Below are positions 25,528-34,361 of a DNA stretch of 64,000 bases, piece by piece. Position numbers and translations under genes: made by a program. The notes under the pieces are model-generated. The model was not told where the DNA came from, did not search any database, and saw only the letters and a list, made by a program, of their open reading frames with translations. The stretch is from NCBI GenBank assembly GCA_046757925.1, contig JBHHZE010000013.1, forward strand, positions 1 through 64,000, given 5' to 3'. Numbering within the stretch: position 1 is the first letter of the stretch; each line of letters opens with the position of its first letter. The stretch is from JAZDCZ01 sp046757925. Its GTDB lineage: Bacteria; Gemmatimonadota; Gemmatimonadetes; Gemmatimonadales; GWC2-71-9.

Positions 25528-26631
25528 ATGACCTCGCTCGCCCTTGCGCTCACCGACCTCGAGCGACTGCACCACCGAGTTGCAGCTTTGGCGGAGAACC
25601 GACCAGCCGTATACCGCATGCTGGATGCCACCGGACGGGTCATCTACGTGGGCAAAGCCAAGTTCTTGCGCAAGCGATTGCTGTCCTATTTCCGCGCGCG
25701 ATATCCCAAGGAAAAGGCCGCACGGATCCTGAACGCTACGACGGATATTGCGTGGGACCCGATGCCGTCCGAGTTCGCAGCGCTGCTCGGTGAATTGCGT
25801 CAGATCCGCCGTTTTAGACCGGTTTTCAACGTCCAGATGAACCGGAGCCGTCGCGTCGCCTTTATCAAGGTCTCATCAGGGGTGGCACCCAAGGTTTACG
25901 TCGCATCCGCCCCCGGCCCCGAAGCTGTGCGGCACTATGGACCTTTCCCCAGCACCACACGGCTCAAGGAATCCGTCCGAGTGCTGAACGATCTCCTGGG
26001 ACTCCGAGATTGCGCGCTGGAAAGGCCCATTACGTTCTCCGGGCAAGGGGATCTCTTCGGACCGACCAGACGGGCCGCATGCATCAGATACGAGATTGGG
26101 CGTTGCTCCGGACCCTGCGGTGGCTTGGTCTCTCAACGGGAGTACGCGAACAGGGTGGCGGCGGCCATTGATTTCCTCGAGGCAAGCAGTATCGCGCCGA
26201 TCGAACGCGTTATCGCGGAGATGACTGCGGCGAGTGAGCGGAATGAATTCGAGCGAGCCGTCCGCTGGCGCGAGAAGTTCGATAGACTGGAGTGGTTACT
26301 GGCCGCGGTGGTGCGGGCGCGGTCGGCCACCGATGCATTGAGCTTCGTGTACAGCGATCCCGGTGCTCACGGTGACGATCGTGTCTACATCATCCGGCGC
26401 GCGACCGTGCGTGCCTCGGCCCCCGCACCGCACACTCCAATCGAGCGTGAGGCGTTCCGCGCCCTGGTGGCGAAACACGCCGCGTTCGAATCCCGTACAG
26501 GAACGTTGCCTGCTGCGAAGATAGACGAGATCCTGTTGCTGACGCGTTGGTTCCGTCGCTACCCCCACGCCTTGCGGCGCACGGTACCACTCACGCACTG
26601 GATCGAACGCTCTTCGTACGAGCGCCAATGA
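25528..26631 (+). CDS. Half-length UvrC-like GIY-YIG endonuclease homologue
   Basis: This is a 367-residue protein, against about 600 for UvrC. The N-terminal GIY-YIG domain is recognisable (AVYRMLDATGRVIYVGKAKFLRKRL, about 27-52). A Cys-containing region GRCSGPCGG and a UvrB-binding UVR-like helix pair (FERAVRWREKFDRLEWL) follow. The C-terminal RNase H-like endonuclease and HhH domains that make the 5' incision in UvrC are absent. The layout is like E. coli Cho or the UvrC half fused to DnaQ-type exonucleases elsewhere. It starts 3 nt after mutM, suggesting a repair pair. Confidence 0.85.
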   Translation: MTSLALALTDLERLHHRVAALAENRPAVYRMLDATGRVIYVGKAKFLRKRLLSYFRARYPKEKAARILNATTDIAWDPMPSEFAALLGELRQIRRFRPVFNVQMNRSRRVAFIKVSSGVAPKVYVASAPGPEAVRHYGPFPSTTRLKESVRVLNDLLGLRDCALERPITFSGQGDLFGPTRRAACIRYEIGRCSGPCGGLVSQREYANRVAAAIDFLEASSIAPIERVIAEMTAASERNEFERAVRWREKFDRLEWLLAAVVRARSATDALSFVYSDPGAHGDDRVYIIRRATVRASAPAPHTPIEREAFRALVAKHAAFESRTGTLPAAKIDEILLLTRWFRRYPHALRRTVPLTHWIERSSYERQ

Positions 26632-27608
26632 TCGTAGCGATCACACAACTCGTAGTGGGGTTGGCTCTCCTGTTTGTGGGTGGCCACTACCTGGTAAGAG
26701 GCGCTGTCAGAATCGCTTTACTAGCACGCATCTCAACGGCGGTCGTCGGCCTTACCGTGGTTGCCATGGGCACCAGCCTTCCGGAACTGGCTGTCAGCGT
26801 CAGTGCCGCCCTCGACGGCGTAACCGACTTGGCATATGCCAACATCGTGGGATCCAGCATCTTCAACATAGGTGTGATTCTAGGAATTGCAGCACTGCTT
26901 CTTCCCATCAACGTCGAGCGTCAAACCATCAAGATCGAATACCCCTTCATGCTCGTTGTTGCGGCACTGGTCGTGGTGCTTTGCCTGGATCGTAGAATCG
27001 GTTTCGCCGAAGGCTTGTTGTTTCTCGTCCTCCTTGTCCTGTTCACGTTGTGGGTGATTCATCTGGCCCGGCGGCGGGTGTTCGGCGACGAAGCCATGGA
27101 ACTGGAACGTGAGGTAGAGCGCACGGCGAGTATCGCCGCCGGCACCACACCGCAGTGGGGCAAGAACCTGCTCTGGGTGGCGGGCGGCATAGCAGCCTTG
27201 GTTCTTGGCGCCGATCGGGCAGTTGACGGGGCAGTGCACCTAGCCACGTCAGTCGGCGTGAGCCAGCGGATTCTCGGACTCACCATCGTGGCCATGGGAA
27301 CCAGCCTTCCAGAACTGGCCACGAGTATCGTGGCGGCACGCCAGGGAGAGCAGGAGATCGCCCTCGGGAACGTGATTGGATCCAACATCTTCAACCTGTT
27401 AGGCGTCCTCGGCGCAACAGCGGTAGTCGTACCGGTGCCAATCAATCCCAGGGCGGTGACCCTCGACAACTGGGTAATGCTCGCGTTTTGCGCCGGGATG
27501 TTCCCGCTGATGCTCTACGGCCGCAGGAAGTTGGGTCGGATTGACGGTGTGATCCTACTGGCCGGGTTCAGCGTCTACGCCCTCTACCTGGTCCTGGGCC
27601 CCGGTTAG
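26628..27608 (+). CDS. Calcium/sodium antiporter, CaCA family (YrbG-like)
   Basis: From ATG 26628 (overlapping the previous stop as ATGA) the protein has 326 residues and about ten membrane segments. The two inverted alpha repeats are clear: AMGTSLPELAVS with NIVGSSIFNIG, and AMGTSLPELATS with NVIGSNIFNLL. These carry the ion-coordinating Glu and Asn/Ser residues of Na+/Ca2+ exchangers. A short cytoplasmic loop with charged residues separates the halves (about 150-185). The 3' end overlaps convergent yfcE-like by 54 nt. Confidence 0.93.
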   Translation: MIVAITQLVVGLALLFVGGHYLVRGAVRIALLARISTAVVGLTVVAMGTSLPELAVSVSAALDGVTDLAYANIVGSSIFNIGVILGIAALLLPINVERQTIKIEYPFMLVVAALVVVLCLDRRIGFAEGLLFLVLLVLFTLWVIHLARRRVFGDEAMELEREVERTASIAAGTTPQWGKNLLWVAGGIAALVLGADRAVDGAVHLATSVGVSQRILGLTIVAMGTSLPELATSIVAARQGEQEIALGNVIGSNIFNLLGVLGATAVVVPVPINPRAVTLDNWVMLAFCAGMFPLMLYGRRKLGRIDGVILLAGFSVYALYLVLGPG

Positions 27609-28076
27609 CGCCACGATTCTCGCCCGCGGAGGGATCCCCGGTTCCAGTTCCATGATCCCCACCGATGGCGGGATGCCCAAACGTGCGGAGCCCGCCGAAC
27701 CCGGATTCATGACCGTCACCGTGTTGTCCACAAGTTCCAGTTTGGGTTTGTGCGTGTGTCCGAACACGATTATGTCGGCCTCGGGAAAGGCGTCATGCAA
27801 GATTCCGGGCGTGGGCGACCCGAACTGATCTCCGTGAGTTACCACCGTAACCAGCCCACCCAGCTCCAGACGCGCTACTCTGTCCAAGCGACCCCGCACA
27901 TCGAAACCATCGGTGTTCCCAAACACGGCCGTGACAGGTGCGAGGGCTGCCAGTTCGTCGAGCAGATCGGCCGGACCGATGTCACCGCCATGCAAGATGT
28001 GATCGACCCGTGCGAAGATATCAAGCACCTCCGGGATCAGCTTTCCATGGGTATCGGAAATGATCCCGAGTCGCAC
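27555..28076 (-). CDS. YfcE/MJ0936-type metallophosphoesterase
   Basis: This is a 173-residue calcineurin-like phosphoesterase with every metal motif: ISDTHG, HGGDIG, GNTDG, VTHGD, GHTHKP, and the closing NPGSAG. Family members hydrolyse phosphodiesters in vitro; the cellular substrate is usually unknown. It directly follows the ubiX-type gene with no gap (last gene of the quinone operon), while its own 3' end reads into the opposing antiporter gene. Confidence 0.92.
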   Translation of the reverse strand: MRLGIISDTHGKLIPEVLDIFARVDHILHGGDIGPADLLDELAALAPVTAVFGNTDGFDVRGRLDRVARLELGGLVTVVTHGDQFGSPTPGILHDAFPEADIIVFGHTHKPKLELVDNTVTVMNPGSAGSARLGIPPSVGIMELEPGIPPRARIVALTGAQDQVEGVDAEPGQ

Positions 28077-28688
28077 TCAGACCCCGCCACTCCAACGTGG
28101 CAGCAATTCGACGCTGACCTTCATGTGATCCAGTATCCGCTGCACTATGAAGTCCACCAGATCATGCACCGTGGAGGGACGGTGATAGAAACCGGGCGCC
28201 GCTGGCAGGATAGTGGCCCCAGCCTCCGTAACCGCTGTCAGATTCCTTAGATGGATTAGGGAGAGTGGCGTCTCACGCGGCACCAGAATCAGTGGCCGTC
28301 GTTCCTTGAGCGTCACGTCTCCTGCGCGCTCGATGAGTGACCGGCTGGTGCCGTGCGCGATGGCCGCCACCGTTCCCATGGAACACGGACAGATCACCAT
28401 GCCGGCGCTTCGAGCGGAGCCCGATGCGGGCACTGCACCGCGATCGCTGTCGTCAAACACCTCGACTGAGACCCAGTCACCACCGGTCGCCTCGCGCAAC
28501 CCGTCGAGTGAGGCCACACCCGCCTCGGTCTCGAGCAAGCGCCAGCCGTGACTCGAAACGACCAATTGGAGCGGTACAGCGGCTCGATTGAGCACCTCCA
28601 ACAGCCGCACTGCATAGGGGGCCCCCGATGCTCCCGTCAATGCTACGATCCACGGCAGAGAGGCTTGCCCTGCTCCCGGGGCACTCAC
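28077..28688 (-). CDS. UbiX-family flavin prenyltransferase
   Basis: This is a 203-residue flavoprotein. It starts with an FMN-binding ALTGASGAPYAVRLLEVL segment, and has the ICPCSMGTVAAIAHGTS motif and the VPRETPLSLIHLRN motif that contacts the dimethylallyl phosphate. UbiX makes prenylated FMN, the cofactor of UbiD decarboxylases. Here the UbiD-family partner is two genes upstream in the same operon, so the pair probably works together (MqnM-like role in futalosine-route menaquinone synthesis). It overlaps the ubiA-type stop by 4 nt. Confidence 0.94.
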   Translation of the reverse strand: MSAPGAGQASLPWIVALTGASGAPYAVRLLEVLNRAAVPLQLVVSSHGWRLLETEAGVASLDGLREATGGDWVSVEVFDDSDRGAVPASGSARSAGMVICPCSMGTVAAIAHGTSRSLIERAGDVTLKERRPLILVPRETPLSLIHLRNLTAVTEAGATILPAAPGFYHRPSTVHDLVDFIVQRILDHMKVSVELLPRWSGGV

Positions 28689-29584
28689 AGCAGGCGATCT
28701 CCCAACGCCCCGCAGAAAACAACAATGCTAATGACCCCGTTCATGCGGAAAAACGCCGCGTTGAGTTTGCTCAAGTCGTCAGGTCTGACAAGTTGGTGCT
28801 CCCAAGTGAGCAATGCCGCGGCAATTCCAACCGCCAGGTAATACCAGCCCCCAAAACCTGCCCCGACTCCAAACCACACAAGTGTGCCTATAGTGATACC
28901 ATGTAATAGTTTAGCAAGTAGGACACTTCTGGAACGGCCTAGGAGCACCACAGCGCTCTTAAGGTCATGCGCCCGATCGAAGTCCTCATCCTGGAGCGCG
29001 TAGAAGATGTCGAATCCAGCCACCCACGTGAGGACGGAGCACGGAAGAACAACTAGAGTCCACCATGGATCGCTCCATGAGCCCGCCACCGCCAAATACC
29101 CCCCCACGGGCGCAATGGCCAATGCTCCGCCGAGCCAAAAATGAGCGAGACTCGTGAATCGTTTGGCATAGCTGTAGCTCAGAATCCATACTAATGCGAT
29201 CGGGCTGAGCCGCGCACACAGCGGATTGAGTAGGGCAGCAACGACCACGAATAGCGTCGAGGCAGCGGCGACGGACAGCGAAGCTTGGGCCAGGCTCAGA
29301 CGCCCCGACGGCAGCTCGCGACTGGAGGTCCTGGCGTTCAGTGCGTCGTAATGGCGATCGGCGATGCGATTGAACCCCATGGCCGCAAACCGAGCCGCCG
29401 TGAATGCCACCAGAACCAGGAGTCCCTGAACCACGTTTACCGACACCCGGGTAGATGCGTATACCACACCTATGAAGGCAAAGGGGAGCGCAAAAACCGT
29501 GTGCGGCAACTTGACGAAATTGACGTACCGAACAAACAGCGACTCTCCACTGAGCGTCTGACCCTCGAGCCTCGACGCGGTCAC
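28685..29584 (-). CDS. UbiA-family prenyltransferase, menaquinone type (MqnP-like)
   Basis: This is a multi-pass membrane prenyltransferase. The first Asp-rich site reads NRIADRHYDALNARTSSRELPSG, matching the NRxxDxxxD form typical of MqnP and 4-hydroxybenzoate transferases. The second site is DIFYALQDEDFDRAHDLKS. It attaches a polyprenyl chain to an aromatic acid at the membrane. GTG at 29584 overlaps the ubiD-type stop as GTGA and gives 299 residues; an upstream GTG at 29626 would give 313 and is not excluded. Neighbouring ubiD-, ubiX- and menG-type genes support quinone synthesis. Confidence 0.88.
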   Translation of the reverse strand: MTASRLEGQTLSGESLFVRYVNFVKLPHTVFALPFAFIGVVYASTRVSVNVVQGLLVLVAFTAARFAAMGFNRIADRHYDALNARTSSRELPSGRLSLAQASLSVAAASTLFVVVAALLNPLCARLSPIALVWILSYSYAKRFTSLAHFWLGGALAIAPVGGYLAVAGSWSDPWWTLVVLPCSVLTWVAGFDIFYALQDEDFDRAHDLKSAVVLLGRSRSVLLAKLLHGITIGTLVWFGVGAGFGGWYYLAVGIAAALLTWEHQLVRPDDLSKLNAAFFRMNGVISIVVFCGALGDRLL

Positions 29585-31074
29585 CGGGGGCCGCCAGGTC
29601 TCAACTCTATCCCGAGATCGTGCCACATGGCGTCGACCCGTTCCTTGGTCTCGGCATCCATCTCGATTCTATCAGGCCACTCCCGATCGAAGCCCTCTTC
29701 CCGCCATTTTCTGGTGGCGTCGATGCCCATCTTCGAGCCATAGGTGAAAGCACGGCAACTGTGATCCAACACGTCGATCGGACCCTCCGTGAACCTGATG
29801 TCCCGTTCGGGATCGATGTGATTGAGAGCAACCCACCACGCCTCCTCCGGATCGCGCACGTTGACGTCGCGGTCCAGGACGACCAGGACCTTGGCCAAAG
29901 ACATCAGTCCCAGTCCCCACAATCCGTTCATTACTTTCTGCGCGTGCCCGGGAAACTGCTTGTCTATGCTCACGAAAACCAGGTTGTGAAAGATTCCTTC
30001 GGCCGGCATGTGGTAATCCACTATTTCGGGCATGCTCAGCTGCAACAGGGGCAGGAATATCCGCTCCGTCGCATGCCCGAGGTAATAGTCCTCCATTGGG
30101 GGGCGCCCGACTATAGTCGTCGGATAGATCGGCCGGCTCCGCATGGTCACGGCGGTGACGTGTACGGCAGGATACTCGTCGGCAAGCGAATAGAAACCAG
30201 TGTGATCCCCAAACGGTCCTTCCGTCACAAGCGGCTCGGACGGATCGATGTATCCCTCTACTACCAACTCCGCCTCGGCCGGCACTTTGAGATCGCTCGT
30301 CAAGGCACGGGCTAACCGCACCGGCCTACGGCGCAGGAACCCAGCGAATACGTACTCATCGACATTGGGTGGCAGTGGAGCCGAGGCACAGTAGATGGAC
30401 GATGGGTCTCCACCCAGGACAATCGCCACCGGCATCTTCTCGCCGCGCGATGCCATCTCCCTCCAATGCGCCGCACCCACCTTGTGCCGCTGCCAATGCA
30501 TCGCCAGCACATCGCGCTCCAACACCTGGACACGGTACATCCCCACGTTTCTCACACCCGATGATGGATCGCGCGTCACGACCTGAGGCAGAGTTATATA
30601 ATGCCCTCCGTCACCCGGCCAGCACTTGATGATCGGAAGGCGACCCAGATCTATGTCGGCACCTTGCTGCACCACTTCCTGACACGGAGCCGAGCCCGAC
30701 ACGGTGCGCGGCGGGTACTTTGCTACCTCAGCGACCTTGGACAGCATCCCCAGTTTTTCGCGCCATCCTTCCGGTACCCTGAGCTTGATCAGATCCGCTA
30801 TCCGTGCCGCGATCTCATCGAGATTCTCGACCTCGAACGCCATGGCGATCCGCCGGTTGGATCCAAACAGATTGATCGCTACGGGGATATCGCTCGATTC
30901 TCCATTCGTTAGGAGGGGATCTTCGAACAATAGCGCTGGGCCGCCGGCGGCGCTCTTCATGCAACGGTCCGCCACCTCCGCGATCTCATGCACTACTGAA
31001 ACGGGATGCGTAACCCTCTTCAGTTCACCCTGTCGCTCGAGTCGTCGAACGAACTCGCGGAGATTGTCAGCCAC
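29581..31074 (-). CDS. UbiD-family decarboxylase (MqnL-like)
   Basis: This is a 497-residue prFMN-dependent decarboxylase. The family core includes VAINLFGSNRRIAMA, the metal/prFMN site region IVLGGDPSSIYCASAPLP, and EGPFGDHTGFYSLADEYP with the catalytic Glu-Arg-Glu neighbourhood. It removes the carboxyl group from the prenylated aromatic ring. It overlaps menG by 8 nt upstream and the ubiA-type gene downstream, a tightly coupled order menG-ubiD-ubiA-ubiX. Menaquinone from the futalosine pathway is the most likely product, though ubiquinone-type use cannot be excluded from this window alone. Confidence 0.93.
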   Translation of the reverse strand: MADNLREFVRRLERQGELKRVTHPVSVVHEIAEVADRCMKSAAGGPALLFEDPLLTNGESSDIPVAINLFGSNRRIAMAFEVENLDEIAARIADLIKLRVPEGWREKLGMLSKVAEVAKYPPRTVSGSAPCQEVVQQGADIDLGRLPIIKCWPGDGGHYITLPQVVTRDPSSGVRNVGMYRVQVLERDVLAMHWQRHKVGAAHWREMASRGEKMPVAIVLGGDPSSIYCASAPLPPNVDEYVFAGFLRRRPVRLARALTSDLKVPAEAELVVEGYIDPSEPLVTEGPFGDHTGFYSLADEYPAVHVTAVTMRSRPIYPTTIVGRPPMEDYYLGHATERIFLPLLQLSMPEIVDYHMPAEGIFHNLVFVSIDKQFPGHAQKVMNGLWGLGLMSLAKVLVVLDRDVNVRDPEEAWWVALNHIDPERDIRFTEGPIDVLDHSCRAFTYGSKMGIDATRKWREEGFDREWPDRIEMDAETKERVDAMWHDLGIELRPGGPR

Positions 31075-31795
31075 GGGCGGTTCCCCAGTAGAGTGTCGCT
31101 ATTCCCAGCGTCAAAGCACGAGCACCAACATCGCGAAAGCCCTCCGAGCGCAGGCACTCCTCGAACCGCTTCGGATCGGGAAAGCCGGCGACCGATTCGG
31201 GCAGATAACGGTAGGCCGACGAGTGCCGTGATATCGCCTTTCCTATGAGCGGCAGCAGGCGCCGAAAATAAAACAAATAAAGAGATCGCATAGGCCACGC
31301 TCTTGGGATCGAGAATTCCAACACCACGAGACGTCCGCCTGGGCTCAACACCCGCGCTATCTCGGCCAGTCCCGCCCGGATATCGGCAAGATTCCTGATT
31401 CCAAACCCTACCATGCATCCACTAAAATGAGCCGAGGGGAACGGGAGGGCGAGAGCGTCCGCGCCGACCGCCCTAACTCCTTCGGCCTTGCCCCGGCCAA
31501 GCGCCAGCATTTCCACTACAAAGTCGGCTGCCACCACTCGGCCACGGAATCGAGGACGGCCAGCCAACTCGGCCGCCAGATCCAACGTACCGGCGCAGAG
31601 ATCGAGGTACACCCCTGACGGAGCCCGCCCCCAGCCCAACAGCTTGACGGCTTCCCGCCTCCAGCGCTTGTCTATGTTGAGACTTAGGAGATGATTCAAC
31701 AGATCGTATCGCGGAGCGATGGCTGTGAACATCCGCTTCACGTACGACCGCTTCTCTTCGGCAGCGGCTGACGGCAGTTCCACAGGGGGCGCCAT
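31067..31795 (-). CDS. menG: Demethylmenaquinone/ubiquinone C-methyltransferase
   Basis: Starting at ATG 31795 the protein has 242 residues; 21 extra residues from 31858 lack homology. It shows the UbiE/MenG signature FTAIAPRYDLLNHLLSLNIDKRWRR at the N-terminus, SAM motif I as LDLCAGTLDLA, and GFGIRNLADIRAGL plus RVLSPGGRLVVLEF. It methylates the quinone ring as the last step, using S-adenosylmethionine. It is the first gene of the quinone operon and is divergent from the ECF sigma gene, with 92 nt between for promoters. Confidence 0.94.
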   Translation of the reverse strand: MAPPVELPSAAAEEKRSYVKRMFTAIAPRYDLLNHLLSLNIDKRWRREAVKLLGWGRAPSGVYLDLCAGTLDLAAELAGRPRFRGRVVAADFVVEMLALGRGKAEGVRAVGADALALPFPSAHFSGCMVGFGIRNLADIRAGLAEIARVLSPGGRLVVLEFSIPRAWPMRSLYLFYFRRLLPLIGKAISRHSSAYRYLPESVAGFPDPKRFEECLRSEGFRDVGARALTLGIATLYWGTARG

Positions 31796-31887
31796 GGCGC
31801 GAAAGGTACTGGCACACTTAAACTTGCCGCAAGAACGGTGCAAATTGAAACCCAGCATCCGAATGGGGCGTAGGTGTCAGTAACCCT

Positions 31888-32490
31888 ATGACAGCGCCCA
31901 CTGACCTAACCACCGCCACCGACCAACAGGTCGTTGAACACGCATCCGGCGGTGCCGAGGCTGCGTTCCGCGAGCTCATCAGGCGCTACCAGCGCCCGGT
32001 ATTCTCGTTGATCTACCGCATGGTGCGCGATCGTGAACTGGCGGAGGATCTGACCCAGGAAACCTTCGTCAAGGTCTTGAATGCCATCGACCGCTATCGC
32101 CCCGAATACAAATTCTCCTCCTGGATCTTCAAGATTGCCAACAACGCCTCGATCGATCATCTGAGGCGCAAGGAGCTCGACACTCTCTCACTGGACGGTG
32201 GCCCGGATGCGACGACACCCGACCGTGTAGATGCTACTGCACTCAAGATCGGTGACACGGCCGAGAACCCGTTGGCAGAACTGGAGGCACGGGAATTGGG
32301 ATCAGCGATTGAATGTGCAGTGGCCACCCTCAGACCTGACTACCGGGCCTGTATCATTCTGCGGCACGTCGAGGGAAGGCCGTACGAAGAAATCTCCGAA
32401 ATTCTGGACCTGCCACTGGGCACTGTGAAGACCTACATTCATCGCGCCAGAGCCGAACTGCGGGAGCTCCTCGAACCGCTCAGAGAGTGA
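31888..32490 (+). CDS. ECF-type RNA polymerase sigma factor
   Basis: This is a 200-residue sigma-70 group 4 factor. Region 2 (about 22-90) includes FRELIRRYQRPVFSLIYRMV and the AEDLTQETFVKVL core-binding motif. Region 4 (about 140-195) has YRACIILRHVEGRPYEEISEILDLPLGTVKTYIHRAR, a helix-turn-helix for -35 recognition. An acidic/Thr-rich linker separates them. The next gene encodes a small membrane protein that may be the anti-sigma factor, followed by two envelope genes, the usual context for extracytoplasmic signalling. Confidence 0.95.
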   Translation: MTAPTDLTTATDQQVVEHASGGAEAAFRELIRRYQRPVFSLIYRMVRDRELAEDLTQETFVKVLNAIDRYRPEYKFSSWIFKIANNASIDHLRRKELDTLSLDGGPDATTPDRVDATALKIGDTAENPLAELEARELGSAIECAVATLRPDYRACIILRHVEGRPYEEISEILDLPLGTVKTYIHRARAELRELLEPLRE

Positions 32491-32515
32491 AACTCTCCCG
32501 ACTGTAAGTCGTAAT

Positions 32516-33055
32516 GTGACGTTAGATATGGAAGACCCTATGATGAATCCGATGGAGCGCAACGGCCGGGACGAACTCCTAGATCGCGAGCTGGCGAGGC
32601 TGGGACGCTTTTCGCCGCGCACAGGCCTCGAGGAGTCCGTGATGGCGCAGGTGATGCGTCCGGCCCCGCGCTGGGTACAGAGGCTCAAGCGCCGCCACAG
32701 GATGCTGGTGGAAACTCGGAAGATCTGGTGGCTGTTGGGGGGTCTCGCCGGCACGTCCGCCGTGTCAGCATCCATCGTGGTAGGACTCGTCCTGGCGAAC
32801 GCGGCCGCCGTCGGGGCATTCGTGCGGGCTTCCGTCCACAGCGTCGGCCTCCCAATCTGGCGGGCCACCCTTGGCATCGTGACCGACCTTGCGCGCGACA
32901 TCTATGCATTAGTGGGCAGTGCCGCGATTTCGTCATCTGCGGTCATTACCACAGGTGGCTTTGCCCTGGCGGCGCTCGCAGCCAACGCACTGTTGCTCTA
33001 CAGACTGATGCATCCCGCCGCTCCGGCGAGCGTTGAACTAAATGCGACTCGATAG
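32516..33055 (+). CDS. Small two-helix membrane protein, possible anti-sigma factor
   Basis: This is a 179-residue protein from GTG 32516; ATGs at 32528 and 32540 are alternatives, the latter with GGAAGA upstream. The N-terminal 65 residues are charged and likely cytoplasmic, and two hydrophobic segments follow (about 72-98 and 142-165). Position 26 nt after the ECF sigma gene, plus cytoplasm-membrane layout, suggests an anti-sigma role. No HxxxCxxC zinc anti-sigma motif is visible, so this is inference from context. Confidence 0.6.
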   Translation: MTLDMEDPMMNPMERNGRDELLDRELARLGRFSPRTGLEESVMAQVMRPAPRWVQRLKRRHRMLVETRKIWWLLGGLAGTSAVSASIVVGLVLANAAAVGAFVRASVHSVGLPIWRATLGIVTDLARDIYALVGSAAISSSAVITTGGFALAALAANALLLYRLMHPAAPASVELNATR

Positions 33056-34361
33056 GCTCGCCTCATCGACGGTCGCGGCTGTCGCGATCTCTCTGGCGCT
33101 ACCGGCGGTGGTACCTGCACAGGTGGCCAGCCCCGACAGGCAGAGCACGCTCCGAGTAGTGGCCCACTCAACAGCAATGTCCCGACGCGGCGCGGCACTC
33201 ACGTTCGAGCTTTCCAACGGTAGCACCGTCAAGGTGTCGCTCGTGGGCGGCGAGATACGAGTGAATGATCGCGCTGTGGGACGTTACGAACGGGGCGGCG
33301 ATCTCGAGGACTCCTGGCAGCGCCTGGTGAGCACCGCCGGCCAACGCGATCCGGCAGAAATGTTGGATGCGGTCAAGGACTGGGACTCGAGCGGGCTCAC
33401 GTTGGCCGAGCGTCAGGCGTTCGCCAAGATCGTCCAGCCATTCTCCCAACTCACTGCAGCGTCGGTGGTCCAGGCTCGAGATGTCTCCGAGACTCTCAGC
33501 CCGACCAGGAGCGCTCTCGATGCGCTCAATGGAGCCCTCGAAGATCAACTGGCGCAGCTGGATCAGCTGAACGGGGTCGAACTGGAAACTCTGCGGCAGC
33601 AGATCCAGGATCAGGTGAGGGCAGCCCGGGCTACCGCAAGGGCCGCAACTCGTCAAGCCCTGCGGGCCGAGTCTCGTGTGCGGCAACAGCCCTCCGTGGT
33701 GAGCCGAGTGGGCACCGACATAGCCAGCCTGCTTGCGGCATTCATCGGTCTGGGAGCCATGGGCATCGGTCTAGCACTCTTTGGACCCCGACAGTTGGAA
33801 ATTGTGGCAGACACGGTAAGACAGTCGTTCTGGCGCTCTTTCGCAACCGGATTCCTTGCGCAGCCTCTGATACTGCCGCTCCTCGGAGCGCTGATTCTGG
33901 GCCTGATCCTGACAGTGATCGGTATTCTCGTCATTCCGTTTGCCATAATTGCTTTCCTCGTAGCCACAGGCCTCGCCGTGATTGTCGGGTATCTGGCAGT
34001 TGCCAGATCGGTTGGCGAGATGTACCTGCGGAACAAGATGTCGCACGGCATCTCCGTGGGAGCGTGGTTGCCACATCGGTACGTCCTTTATGGACTCGGT
34101 GCGCTGCTGGCGATTTGGATTCCGGCCGTGTTGTTCGGCTGGGTCCCCATCGCGGGTGACATCGCCTTTGCCAGCGCGGTGATCCTGACATGGATGCTCG
34201 CAACAGCTGGTTTCGGTGCAACGATTCTTTCGCGCGCCGGCATTCGCGGCACATTCACACGGCAGTTCGACCGGGCTCTCACCGATGAGTATCTCTATGA
34301 ACCGTCGCTCGAGACGCCGGCTGTTCGCGTACCGACACGTTCATCCCGGAGGCGTAGATGA
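33042..34361 (+). CDS. Exported multi-pass membrane protein with periplasmic coiled coil
   Basis: This is a 439-residue protein of unknown function. A signal peptide (1-27, ending VVPAQ) precedes a periplasmic region with beta character (35-85) and a helical, Gln/Ala/Arg-rich coiled-coil-like segment (150-220). Four or five membrane segments lie between about 226 and 396, with a long hydrophobic block VIGILVIPFAIIAFLVATGLAVIVGYL. The tail ends in a run of Arg. The membrane half resembles domains found behind bactofilin-like or polymer-forming proteins, but I cannot assign a family. It overlaps its neighbours by 14 and 4 nt. Confidence 0.7.
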   Translation: MRLDRLASSTVAAVAISLALPAVVPAQVASPDRQSTLRVVAHSTAMSRRGAALTFELSNGSTVKVSLVGGEIRVNDRAVGRYERGGDLEDSWQRLVSTAGQRDPAEMLDAVKDWDSSGLTLAERQAFAKIVQPFSQLTAASVVQARDVSETLSPTRSALDALNGALEDQLAQLDQLNGVELETLRQQIQDQVRAARATARAATRQALRAESRVRQQPSVVSRVGTDIASLLAAFIGLGAMGIGLALFGPRQLEIVADTVRQSFWRSFATGFLAQPLILPLLGALILGLILTVIGILVIPFAIIAFLVATGLAVIVGYLAVARSVGEMYLRNKMSHGISVGAWLPHRYVLYGLGALLAIWIPAVLFGWVPIAGDIAFASAVILTWMLATAGFGATILSRAGIRGTFTRQFDRALTDEYLYEPSLETPAVRVPTRSSRRRR

